Origin: Saccharothrix obliqua
Lineage (GTDB): Bacteria; Actinomycetota; Actinomycetes; Mycobacteriales; Pseudonocardiaceae
DNA: 64,000 nt
NCBI RefSeq assembly: GCF_019375475.1
Contig: NZ_JAHXGQ010000004.1
Coordinates: 62,001 to 126,000 of the forward strand
Reading direction: 5' to 3'
A program made the position numbers and the translations under genes. The notes under the pieces were generated by a model. It was not told the origin of the DNA. It ran no database searches and was given only the letters and a program-made list of their open reading frames with translations. Every line of letters starts with the position of its first letter. The stretch's first letter is position 1. Below, one piece after another: positions 6,949-14,480 of the stretch.

Positions 6949-8241
6949 ATGCCGTTGAGACGGACCGCGGTCGCGGTCGCCGTCACCCTGTCCGCGTTAT
7001 CCGTCACAACCGCCGTCCTGCCCGCGTTATCCGGCACGGCACATGCCGAACCGGTGACCGCGAAGTCACCGACCGAAGCCGCCGCCGGGTGGCTGGCCCG
7101 CCAACTGGTCGACGGCGAGCGGTTCGAGGTCGTGGCCGGCGGGACCGCCTACCCCGACCAGGGGCTGACCATCGACGCGCTGCTCGCGTTCGACGCGGCC
7201 GGTGTCGCCCAGGACAACGCCGCCAAGGCGCTGGCGTGGCTCGGCCGACCGGACGTCGTCCAGGGGTTCGTCTCCGACGAGGAGGGCTCGCAGTACGCGG
7301 GCGGTTACGCGAAGCTCGCCCTGGCCGTGCTCGCGCAGGGCGGCGACCCGACCTCGTTCGGCGGCGTGGACCTCGTCCAGGGGCTCCTCGCCCGGCAGGA
7401 CCCGTCCGGCCGGTTCACCGACCGGACGTCCTTCCCCAGCGACCTCACCAACAACTTCACCCAGTCCATCGCGGTCATCGCGCTGGAACGCCACGGTGCC
7501 GCGCCGCCCGCCGCCGTGGACTACCTCGCGGCCGGCGCCTGCCCCGGCGGCGGCTACCCGCTGAAGTTCGCGCAACCGCGGTGCGAGCCGCAGGTGGACG
7601 CCACCGCCATGGCCGTGCAGGCGTTGCTCGCCGCCGGGCGCGCCGCCGACGCCACCGCGGCCCTCGACTGGCTCGCCGCGCGGCAGCAGGCGGACGGCGG
7701 GTTCGTCGACGACGGCCTGCCCGACGCGGTCGCGCCCAACGCCAACAGCACCGGTCTCGCCGCGCAGGCGCTGCGCGTCGGCGGGCGCACCGCCGCCGCC
7801 GACCGCGCCGCCGCGCACCTGGTCGGCCTCCAAGTCGGCTGCGGCGACGCCGCGGCGGGCGCGATCGCCTACGACGCCGGCGGTTTCCGGCCCGGCAACG
7901 CGGTGCGCGCCACCGCGCAGGCCGTCCTCGGCCTGGCCGGCACGAGCCTCCTGGACATCTCCTCGGCGGGCGACCGCCCCGCCGCGCCCGTCCCGGACTG
8001 CCCCACCCGGACCACCACCCCCACGACGACGACCGCGACCGTCCCGACCACCTCGGCCGCGCCACCCGCCACCGAGGTCACGACCACCACCGCCGGGTTC
8101 GTGGTGGCCGCCGGCGGCGACCTCGCCCGGACCGGCGCGGTGGTCGGTCCCGCCCTCTGGCTCGGCGTGCTGCTGCTCGCCGCCGGCGTGCTCGCCGTCG
8201 CCCTGTCCCGCAAGCGTCACACCACGGAGGAGAAGCGATGA
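6949..8241 (+). CDS. Membrane-tethered alpha-barrel protein, intrinsic factor/transcobalamin alpha-domain-like
   Basis: A 430-aa secreted protein, often labelled 'prenyltransferase/squalene oxidase repeat' by fold. A signal peptide ends near AHA-EP (~28-30). The body (~residues 40-340) has repeated helical-barrel motifs such as GLTIDALLAFDAAG, NNFTQSIAVIALERHG, VDATAMAVQALLAAGR and NSTGLAAQALRVGG. These resemble the alpha6/alpha6 barrel shared by prenyltransferases and by the cobalamin-binding alpha domain of intrinsic factor, transcobalamin and haptocorrin. A Thr/Pro linker leads to one C-terminal membrane helix and a basic tail. No prenyltransferase chemistry is expected outside the cell. 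The B12 riboswitch upstream and ECF transporter downstream support a role in capturing B12. ATG 6949 has GGAAAGG about 7 nt upstream and gives the signal peptide. Confidence 0.85.
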   Translation: MPLRRTAVAVAVTLSALSVTTAVLPALSGTAHAEPVTAKSPTEAAAGWLARQLVDGERFEVVAGGTAYPDQGLTIDALLAFDAAGVAQDNAAKALAWLGRPDVVQGFVSDEEGSQYAGGYAKLALAVLAQGGDPTSFGGVDLVQGLLARQDPSGRFTDRTSFPSDLTNNFTQSIAVIALERHGAAPPAAVDYLAAGACPGGGYPLKFAQPRCEPQVDATAMAVQALLAAGRAADATAALDWLAARQQADGGFVDDGLPDAVAPNANSTGLAAQALRVGGRTAAADRAAAHLVGLQVGCGDAAAGAIAYDAGGFRPGNAVRATAQAVLGLAGTSLLDISSAGDRPAAPVPDCPTRTTTPTTTTATVPTTSAAPPATEVTTTTAGFVVAAGGDLARTGAVVGPALWLGVLLLAAGVLAVALSRKRHTTEEKR

Positions 8242-8675
8242 TCCGCAAGCTCTGGTCGGTCCTGGCCGTGCTCGTCGCGACGGGCGGCGCGGTGGTCGCC
8301 ACGTCACCCGCCGCGCAGGCCGCGCCGTGCACCGGCACGTCCGGCGTCACCGTCGTGGTCGACTTCACCGCCCTGGGCGGCGCGGTGCAGACCGCGTGCG
8401 CGCCCGGCGACCCGGCCACCGGCCTCGCCGCCCTGACCGGCGCGGGCTTCAGCTACGCCTTCGTGCCGCGCCAGCCCGGCTTCGTGTGCCGGATCAACGC
8501 GCTGCCCAACCCGTGCAACGGCGCGCCCACCACCGCCTACTGGTCGTACTGGCACGGCACGCCCGGCGGCTCGTGGGCGTACGCCACCTCCGGCGCGAGC
8601 ACCCACGACCCCGCGCCGGGCAGCGTGGAGGGCTGGGCGTTCGGCGCCGGGACCGCGCCCTCCGTCGCACCGTGA
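8238..8675 (+). CDS. Secreted DUF4430/SCO2322-like protein, transcobalamin beta-domain-like (soluble)
   Basis: A 145-aa secreted protein consisting of a signal peptide (cleavage near AQA-AP, residue ~28) and one small beta-rich domain. The domain has four cysteines (likely two disulfides) and the aromatic block YWSYWHGTPGGSW, followed by GSVEGWAFG. It resembles the DUF4430 fold, which in animal B12 carriers forms the beta domain that closes over cobalamin. Unlike its downstream paralogue it has no linker or membrane anchor, so it should be released or held by partners. ATG 8238 overlaps the upstream stop (ATGA) and has GGAGGAG in front. A direct role in B12 binding is inferred from fold and operon. 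Confidence 0.8.
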   Translation: MIRKLWSVLAVLVATGGAVVATSPAAQAAPCTGTSGVTVVVDFTALGGAVQTACAPGDPATGLAALTGAGFSYAFVPRQPGFVCRINALPNPCNGAPTTAYWSYWHGTPGGSWAYATSGASTHDPAPGSVEGWAFGAGTAPSVAP

Positions 8676-9454
8676 GGCTCACCGCCGCCCTGGCCGCGAT
8701 CGGCCTGCTCCTGGTGGGCGCACCCGCGCCCGCCGGGGCCGCCGCGGGCTGCGCCGGGGTGACCGTCGTGGTCGACTTCGGCGCGCTCGGCGGCGGGGTG
8801 CGCACCGGGTGCGCCGCCGGCGACCCGGACAGCGGCCTCACCGCCCTGGCCGCCGCCGGTTTCGGCTACCGGTCGGCGGCCAGGTTCGCGGGCTTCGTGT
8901 GCCGGATCGACGACCTGCCCGCGACCGACCCGTGCGTGAACGCCTCCCCCGCCGACGCCTACTGGTCGTACTGGCACGGCACGCCCGGCGGCCCCTGGGT
9001 GTACAGCGACACCGGGGCGAGCGCGCACGACCCCGCGCCGGGCGCCGTGGAGGGCTGGGCGTTCGGCGCGGGTGGCCGACCCGGCATCACGCCACCCGCG
9101 CCGGCCACCACCGAACCACCGCCCGCCCGAGCCCAACCACCAGGCGCTCAACCCCCGGGACCGCAACCCCCGAGCCCACAGCCACCGGAACCGCGGCAGC
9201 CGGACCAACCCGCCGCCACCACCGCCCCGGTGACCACCGCCGCCCCACCCCCACCGACCACCACACCACCGCCGACCACGTCCACCGGCTCGACCACGTC
9301 GACGTCACCGCCGGCGGGGATCACCCCGGTGGCGTCCGAACGCACCCCCGACGGACCCGGCGGCGTCATCGGGACGGTCGCCGGTCTCGCCGTCATCGCC
9401 CTGCTCGCCGCGCTCGGCTTCCGCACGGCGCGCCGACGCCGCCGGGCGGGATGA
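8672..9454 (+). CDS. DUF4430/SCO2322-like protein with membrane anchor, transcobalamin beta-domain-like
   Basis: A 260-aa paralogue of the preceding protein. It has a signal peptide (APAGA-AA), the same four-Cys domain with AYWSYWHGTPGGPW and GAVEGWAFG (~residues 25-130), then a long Pro/Gln/Thr linker, one C-terminal membrane helix and an Arg-rich tail. It is therefore displayed on the outer face of the membrane. The GTG start at 8672 overlaps the upstream TGA (GTGA), implying translational coupling. Together with the alpha-barrel protein it could form a two-part clamp for cobalamin beside the ECF transporter. The two beta-domain genes look like a tandem duplication, one copy keeping an anchor. 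Confidence 0.82.
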   Translation: MRLTAALAAIGLLLVGAPAPAGAAAGCAGVTVVVDFGALGGGVRTGCAAGDPDSGLTALAAAGFGYRSAARFAGFVCRIDDLPATDPCVNASPADAYWSYWHGTPGGPWVYSDTGASAHDPAPGAVEGWAFGAGGRPGITPPAPATTEPPPARAQPPGAQPPGPQPPSPQPPEPRQPDQPAATTAPVTTAAPPPPTTTPPPTTSTGSTTSTSPPAGITPVASERTPDGPGGVIGTVAGLAVIALLAALGFRTARRRRRAG

Positions 9455-10512
9455 GCGCGCCGCACCCCGGCGCGTGGTGGCTGTGGGCGGTGGCGCTCGC
9501 CGCCGTCGCCGGCCGCACCACCAACCCGGTCCTGCTCGGCCTGGTCATCGCCGTCGCCGGGTTCGTCGCCGTCACCTGCCGCCAGGACACCCCGTGGGCC
9601 GACTCCTACGGGGTGTTCCTCAAGTTCGGGCTCGCCGTCATCGGCATCCGCGTGGTGTTCCACGTGCTGCTCGGCGGCATCGGCGGACCCACCACGCTGT
9701 TCACCCTGCCCGAGGTGCCGCTGCCCGAGTGGGCGCGCGGCATCCGGCTCGGCGGCCCCGTCACGGCCGAGGGCCTGGTGTTCGCCGGCTGCCAGGGCCT
9801 GCAACTCGCCACGCTCCTGTGCTGCGTCGGGGCCGCCAACGCCCTGGCCAACGCCAAGCGGCTGCTGCGGTCGCTGCCCGCCGCGCTCTACGAGGTCAGC
9901 GTGGCCGTCGTGGTCGCCATGACGGTCGCACCCCAGCTCGTGGCCTCGGCCAAATCGGTCCGCCGCGCCCGCGCGTTGCGTGGCGGCGCCGTGCGCGGGG
10001 TGCGGGCGGTGAAGCTGCTGCTGGTGCCCGTCCTCGAAGACGCCTTCGAGCGGTCCCTGGTGCTCGCCGCCGCCATGGACTCCCGCGGCTACGGCCGCCG
10101 CGCCGGCCTGCCCGCCACGACCCGCGCCCTCACCGGCGTCCTCGTCCTCGGCGGCCTGGTCGGGCTGTGCGTCGGCGCCTACGGCCTGCTCGACGGCGGC
10201 TCGCCACCGCTGGTCGGCGTGCCGGTCCTGGTCGTCGGCGCGGTCCTCGCCGTGGCCGGCCTGTGGACCGGTTCCCGCCGCGTCCGCCGCAGCCGCTACC
10301 GCCCCGACACGTGGGGACGCCGCGAACTGCTGATCGTCGCGTCCGGCCTCGCCGCCCTGCTCGCCACCCACCTCGCGCCCGCCCACCTCGGCGGGGCCGA
10401 CCTCACCCCCGCCACCGTCCCGCTGGAACCGCCGACCCTGCCGGTGCTGCCCGCGATCGGCCTGCTGTGCGCCCTCGCACCGGTGCTGCTCGCCGAACGG
10501 AAGAAGCCATGA
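9451..10512 (+). CDS. ECF transporter transmembrane component T (EcfT/CbiQ family)
   Basis: A 353-aa membrane protein, the energy-coupling scaffold that links the two ATPase domains to the S component. The two coupling-helix motifs of the family are visible as RRARALRGG and AAMDSRGYGRR (about residues 171-179 and 208-218). Membrane helices lie before, between and after these motifs. ATG 9451 overlaps the preceding stop by 4 nt. Its position directly before a double ATPase gene and an S-type membrane protein makes a complete ECF module. It is longer than typical EcfT (~265 aa) because of extra C-terminal helices. Confidence 0.88.
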   Translation: MSAPHPGAWWLWAVALAAVAGRTTNPVLLGLVIAVAGFVAVTCRQDTPWADSYGVFLKFGLAVIGIRVVFHVLLGGIGGPTTLFTLPEVPLPEWARGIRLGGPVTAEGLVFAGCQGLQLATLLCCVGAANALANAKRLLRSLPAALYEVSVAVVVAMTVAPQLVASAKSVRRARALRGGAVRGVRAVKLLLVPVLEDAFERSLVLAAAMDSRGYGRRAGLPATTRALTGVLVLGGLVGLCVGAYGLLDGGSPPLVGVPVLVVGAVLAVAGLWTGSRRVRRSRYRPDTWGRRELLIVASGLAALLATHLAPAHLGGADLTPATVPLEPPTLPVLPAIGLLCALAPVLLAERKKP

Positions 10513-12107
10513 TCCGGTTCGAGAACGTCTCCGTCACCTACCCCGACGCACCCGCACCCGTGTTGTCCGGAGTGGACCTGGACGTGCCCGAGGGCGAACT
10601 GTGCCTCGTCGTCGGCCGCACCGGCAGCGGCAAGTCCACCCTGCTGCGCGCGGTCAACGGCCTCGTGCCGCACTTCACCGGCGGCACCCTCACCGGCCGC
10701 GTCCTGGTCGACGGCCGCGACACCCGCACCCACCCGCCACGCGACCTGGCCGACGTCGTCGGGCTCGTCGGCCAGGACCCGCAGGCCGGGTTCGTCACCG
10801 ACTCGGTCGAGGAGGAACTGGCCTACGCCATGGAATCCCTCGGCCTGCCCAACGCCGTCATGCGCAAGCGCGTCGAGGAAACCCTCGACCTGCTCGGCCT
10901 CGCCGACCTCCGGCACCGACCGCTGCCCGCCCTCTCCGGCGGCCAGCAGCAACGCGTCGCCGTCGGCGCGGCCCTCACCGCCCACCCCCGCGCCCTCGTC
11001 CTGGACGAACCCACCTCCGCCCTGGACCCCGGTGCCGCCGAGGACGTCCTCGCCGCCCTCCACCGCCTCGTCCACGACCTCGGCATGACCGTCCTGATCG
11101 CCGAGCACCGGCTCGAACGCGTCGCCCAGTACGCCGACCGCGTCGTCTGGCTGCCCGGCGACGCGCCACCCGTCGCCGGCGACCCCGGCGCGGTCCTCGC
11201 CTCGGCACCCGTCGCACCACCCGTGGTCCGCCTCGGCCGGCTCGCCGCCTGGCAGCCCGTGCCGGTCTCCGTCCGCGACGCCCGCCGCCGCGCCGCACCC
11301 CTGCGCGACCTGCTCGGCACACCCACGCGCACCGCCACCCGGCCCGGCCCCGAACTGCTGCGCGCCCGGGGCCTGCGCGTCCGCTACGGCGCGGTGGACG
11401 CCGTCCGCGGCGTCGACCTCACCGCCGGCGCGGGCGAGCGCGTCGCCGTCATGGGCCGCAACGGCTCCGGCAAGTCCAGCCTGCTGTGGGCGCTCCAGGG
11501 CACCGGCAAGCGCTCCGCCGGCCACGTCACCGTCGCGGGCGCGGACCCCGCCGACCTCAAACCCGCGCCACGCCGCGCCGCCGTCGGGCTCGTGCCCCAA
11601 CAACCCGCCGACCTGCTGTACCTGCACACCGTCGGCGACGAGTGCGCCCAGGCCGACCGCGAATCGGCCGCGACCGCCGGCACGTGCCGGGCACTGCTCG
11701 ACACCCTCGCGCCCGGCATCCCCGACGACCGGCACCCCCGCGACCTGTCCGAGGGCCAGCGGCTCGCCCTCGTCCTCGCCGTCGCCCTCACCCCGCGGCC
11801 CCGCGTCGTGCTGCTCGACGAACCCACCCGCGGCCTCGACTACCCCGCCAAGACCCGGCTCGCCGCCGCGTTGCGCGACCTCGCCGACGACGGCCACGCC
11901 GTGCTGCTCGCGACCCACGACGTCGAGTTCGCCGCCGAGTACGCCACCCGCGTCGTCGTCCTCGCCGAGGGCGAGGTCGTCGCCGACGGGCCCACCGCCG
12001 ACGTCGTCACCTCCTCCCCCACCTTCGCGCCGCAGGTCGCGAAGATCCTCGCGCCGCAGCCGTGGCTCACCGTCGCCGACGTCGAGACCGCCCTGGCGGC
12101 CCGGTGA
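10509..12107 (+). CDS. ECF transporter ATPase with two ABC domains (EcfA-EcfA' fusion)
   Basis: A 532-aa cytoplasmic protein carrying both ATPases of an ECF transporter in one chain. Domain 1 (~1-230) has Walker A GRTGSGKST, signature LSGGQQQRV, Walker B LVLDEPTSALD and switch AEHRLE. Domain 2 (~285-520) has GRNGSGKSS, signature LSEGQRLAL, VLLDEPTRGLD and switch ATHD. The second signature is degenerate (SEGQ for SGGQ), so the two sites may be unequal. The start overlaps the upstream stop (ATGA). It powers uptake through the T and S subunits encoded on either side. Confidence 0.93.
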   Translation: MIRFENVSVTYPDAPAPVLSGVDLDVPEGELCLVVGRTGSGKSTLLRAVNGLVPHFTGGTLTGRVLVDGRDTRTHPPRDLADVVGLVGQDPQAGFVTDSVEEELAYAMESLGLPNAVMRKRVEETLDLLGLADLRHRPLPALSGGQQQRVAVGAALTAHPRALVLDEPTSALDPGAAEDVLAALHRLVHDLGMTVLIAEHRLERVAQYADRVVWLPGDAPPVAGDPGAVLASAPVAPPVVRLGRLAAWQPVPVSVRDARRRAAPLRDLLGTPTRTATRPGPELLRARGLRVRYGAVDAVRGVDLTAGAGERVAVMGRNGSGKSSLLWALQGTGKRSAGHVTVAGADPADLKPAPRRAAVGLVPQQPADLLYLHTVGDECAQADRESAATAGTCRALLDTLAPGIPDDRHPRDLSEGQRLALVLAVALTPRPRVVLLDEPTRGLDYPAKTRLAAALRDLADDGHAVLLATHDVEFAAEYATRVVVLAEGEVVADGPTADVVTSSPTFAPQVAKILAPQPWLTVADVETALAAR

Positions 12108-12874
12108 CCGCCCCCGTCCGCGTCCGGCCCCGCGCCGCGCTCGCCCTGGTCGTCTCCGGCGTCATCGGCGTCGCCGCGTTCGGCTGGCCGCTGCTCGCCT
12201 CCCCCGACGCGGGCATCGCCCACGGCACCGACGCGCCCTGGGTGTTCGCCCTGCTCCTGCCGCTCGTGCTCGCCGTCGCCCTGGCCGAGATCAGCGAAGG
12301 CGGCATGGACGCCAAGGCCGTCGCCATGCTCGGCGTGCTCTCCGCCCTCGGCGCCGCGATCCGGCCGCTCGGCGCGGGCACCGCCGGCCTCGAAACCGTC
12401 TTCTTCGTCCTCGTCCTCGCCGGCCGCGTCTTCGGCCCCGGCTTCGGGTTCGTCCTCGGCAACACCACGTTGTTCGCCTCCGCCCTGCTCACCGGCGGCG
12501 TCGGGCCCTGGCTGCCCTACCAGATGCTCGGCGCGGCGTGGGTCGCGCTCGGCGCGGGTCTGCTCCCACCCCTGCGGGGCCGCGCCGAACTCGCCCTCCT
12601 CGCCGGGTACGCCGCACTCGCGGCGCTCGCCTACGGCCTGCTGCTCAACCTGTCGTTCTGGCCGTTCGCGTTGTCCGCGGGCAGCACCGCCCTGTCCTTC
12701 CAACCCGGCGGGCCCGTGCTGGACAACCTCGTCCGCCTCGTCGCGTTCAGCACCGCCACCTCCCTCGGCTGGGACGTCGGCCGCGCCATCACCACCACCG
12801 TGCTCGTCCTGGTCACCGGCCCCGTGCTGCTGCGCACCCTGCGCCGAGCCGCACGCCGCGCCGCGTTCGACTGA
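12104..12874 (+). CDS. ECF transporter substrate-binding S component, probable cobalamin-specific
   Basis: A 256-aa membrane protein with about six helices, ending the operon; GTG 12104 overlaps the upstream stop (GTGA). The glycine-rich segment GRVFGPGFGFVLGNTTLFAS and LLTGGVGPWLPYQMLGAAW are typical of ECF S components, which bind the vitamin in the membrane. Specificity is inferred from the B12 riboswitch and the B12-carrier-like partners; this would make it functionally comparable to CbrT. No sequence feature visible here proves cobalamin over another vitamin. It has no terminator of its own before the convergent MFS gene 9 nt away. Confidence 0.82.
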   Translation: MTAPVRVRPRAALALVVSGVIGVAAFGWPLLASPDAGIAHGTDAPWVFALLLPLVLAVALAEISEGGMDAKAVAMLGVLSALGAAIRPLGAGTAGLETVFFVLVLAGRVFGPGFGFVLGNTTLFASALLTGGVGPWLPYQMLGAAWVALGAGLLPPLRGRAELALLAGYAALAALAYGLLLNLSFWPFALSAGSTALSFQPGGPVLDNLVRLVAFSTATSLGWDVGRAITTTVLVLVTGPVLLRTLRRAARRAAFD

Positions 12875-12883
12875 CCCCGACCC

Positions 12884-14074
12884 TCACGCGGTGCTCTTCA
12901 CCACCCGCCGCCGAGCCAGCAGCAGCAACGCCAAGCCCGCCGCCGACATCACCAGCCCGATCCCGTACGCGCTGCGGTAGCCGAACACCTGCGCCAGCGC
13001 CAGCAGCGGACCGGCCAGCATCGCGCTCACCTTCGCCGTGTTGGAGTACAGCGTCGTCGCATAACCCGGCCGATCCGGCGCCAGGTCCTGGAAGTACGAG
13101 ATGCCCACGCCCATCACCGCCGAGATCACCACCGCGTGCAACGCCTGCGCCGCCGCGACCTGCCACGTGGCCGTCGTCAACAGCATCACGCCGTAGTACG
13201 CCAACGCCACCGCACCGCCCGCCAGCACCAGCACCCGGTGATCCACCCGCATCGCCAGCGCACCGAACCCCAGCATCAGCGGGATCTCCAACGCCGCGCA
13301 CAGGCCGAGCACCAGACCGGCGTCACTGGTCGACCCGTGCAGCACTTCCGTCACGTACAACGGCATCGCGTACACACCGACCGCCGTCGCGCCTTGCAGC
13401 AGCACGAAAGCCAACGCGGCGAGCACGATCTCCCGCCGCGGCCCCGCCCCGTCCGCCGGTCGCGCGGACTCCCCCACGCCACCCAGCTCCGGCAACGCCC
13501 ACACCGTCACCAGCGCCGCCACGAAGTAAACCACCGCCGACACCGCGAACAGCCCGAGGAAACCCGACCAGTCCACCAGGAGCGCCGCCACCGGCGGGCC
13601 ACCCACCCAGGACACCGACAGCATCGTCCGCAACGTGCTGATCGCCAACGGCGCACGCGCCGAACCCGTGCGCTCCAACGCCTGCCGCGCGTACGCGAAC
13701 ATCTGCGGCATCAACGACGACGCCACCGCCGCCAGCGTCAACGACACCACCAGCAGCAGCCAGTAGTTCCGGACCACGGCGAACAGCCCGAACGACACCC
13801 CGCCCGCCAACGACCCGTACACCATCAGCTTGCGCCGCACGGCACGCGCGTCCGACCAGCGGCCCAGCACCGTGCTCACCGCCAACGCCGCCAACGACGT
13901 CGTCAACAGGAACGCGCCCACCGCGAACGGGCTCGCGGACAACTCCTTGATCAGGAACAGCGACATGAACGGGGTCGCCAGCGCGTACCCGAGCCCGGTC
14001 AGCAAGCTCACGGCGATCAACGGCGCGAACGGCCGGGGCGCCGACGGGGCAACGGTTTCAGTCACGACAGCCAC
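12884..14074 (-). CDS. MFS transporter, sugar efflux transporter (SET) type
   Basis: A 396-aa, 12-helix major facilitator protein resembling the SetA/SetB sugar efflux group. The first helix is followed by LGYALATPFMSLFL, and the loop motif GRWSDARAVRRKLM follows TM2-3. The C-terminal half contains ISYFQDLAPDRPGYATTLYSN, a marker of this subgroup. GTG 14074 is chosen because GGA lies 8 nt upstream and the helix region begins soon after; a second GTG three codons in is possible. The substrate (sugar, glycoside or drug) cannot be told. It converges on the B12 operon. Confidence 0.85.
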   Translation of the reverse strand: MAVVTETVAPSAPRPFAPLIAVSLLTGLGYALATPFMSLFLIKELSASPFAVGAFLLTTSLAALAVSTVLGRWSDARAVRRKLMVYGSLAGGVSFGLFAVVRNYWLLLVVSLTLAAVASSLMPQMFAYARQALERTGSARAPLAISTLRTMLSVSWVGGPPVAALLVDWSGFLGLFAVSAVVYFVAALVTVWALPELGGVGESARPADGAGPRREIVLAALAFVLLQGATAVGVYAMPLYVTEVLHGSTSDAGLVLGLCAALEIPLMLGFGALAMRVDHRVLVLAGGAVALAYYGVMLLTTATWQVAAAQALHAVVISAVMGVGISYFQDLAPDRPGYATTLYSNTAKVSAMLAGPLLALAQVFGYRSAYGIGLVMSAAGLALLLLARRRVVKSTA

Positions 14075-14201
14075 GTGATTGATCCTCACCGGCCGGGTGC
14101 CCGGCGCGGAAACCGATTTCCACCAGCCGGCCGTGAGAGCGGTCACAGCAGCCAACCGAGACGCCTGTTTGCCCACGCCCCGTGTCGGGTAATGCACACG
14201 C

Positions 14202-14381
14202 GTGAACCATCGAAGTGCCGATCGACCCCCGGAACCGGAGGTCGATCCCGTGGAGGTCGAGTCCGAGCTGCGCCTGGCGGTGGCCCGGTTGCGCGACCGC
14301 CTGACCGCTGCCCGCAACCTCGGTCACTTCGAGTCCCTGCGCAGAGGCCGCTCGGACCCCTTGGCCGATCCGGACATCTAG
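14202..14381 (+). CDS. Small hypothetical protein (59 aa)
   Basis: A short GTG-initiated frame with strongly G/C-ending codons, divergent from the MFS gene. The product is charged. A Pro/Glu-rich start is followed by a probable amphipathic helix, VESELRLAVARLRDRLTAAR, and the tail ends DPLADPDI. It is unrecognised, and has the look of small helical proteins often seen in actinobacteria. There is no clear ribosome site (the GTG follows CACGC), so this is a tentative gene call based on codon use and composition. The flanks 14075-14201 and 14382-14480 show nothing else. Confidence 0.4.
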   Translation: MNHRSADRPPEPEVDPVEVESELRLAVARLRDRLTAARNLGHFESLRRGRSDPLADPDI

Positions 14382-14480
14382 GCGGTACCCGGGTGCGCGG
14401 CAGGCCACCCGCCACGACGACCCGGTCCCACCCGACCTCCTTCACCCTCGCCGGCCCGGTGATCCGGCTCGCCCCACGCT

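Noticed and set aside
6825-8237. Open frame running from the riboswitch into the first beta-domain gene
   Set aside because: Arg-rich shadow of the alpha-barrel gene; the real beta-domain gene starts at ATG 8238 with its own ribosome site and signal peptide.
6949-8241. Annotation of the alpha-barrel protein as a prenyltransferase or squalene cyclase
   Set aside because: It is secreted and membrane-anchored and sits in a B12 uptake operon; the match is to the shared alpha6/alpha6 fold only.
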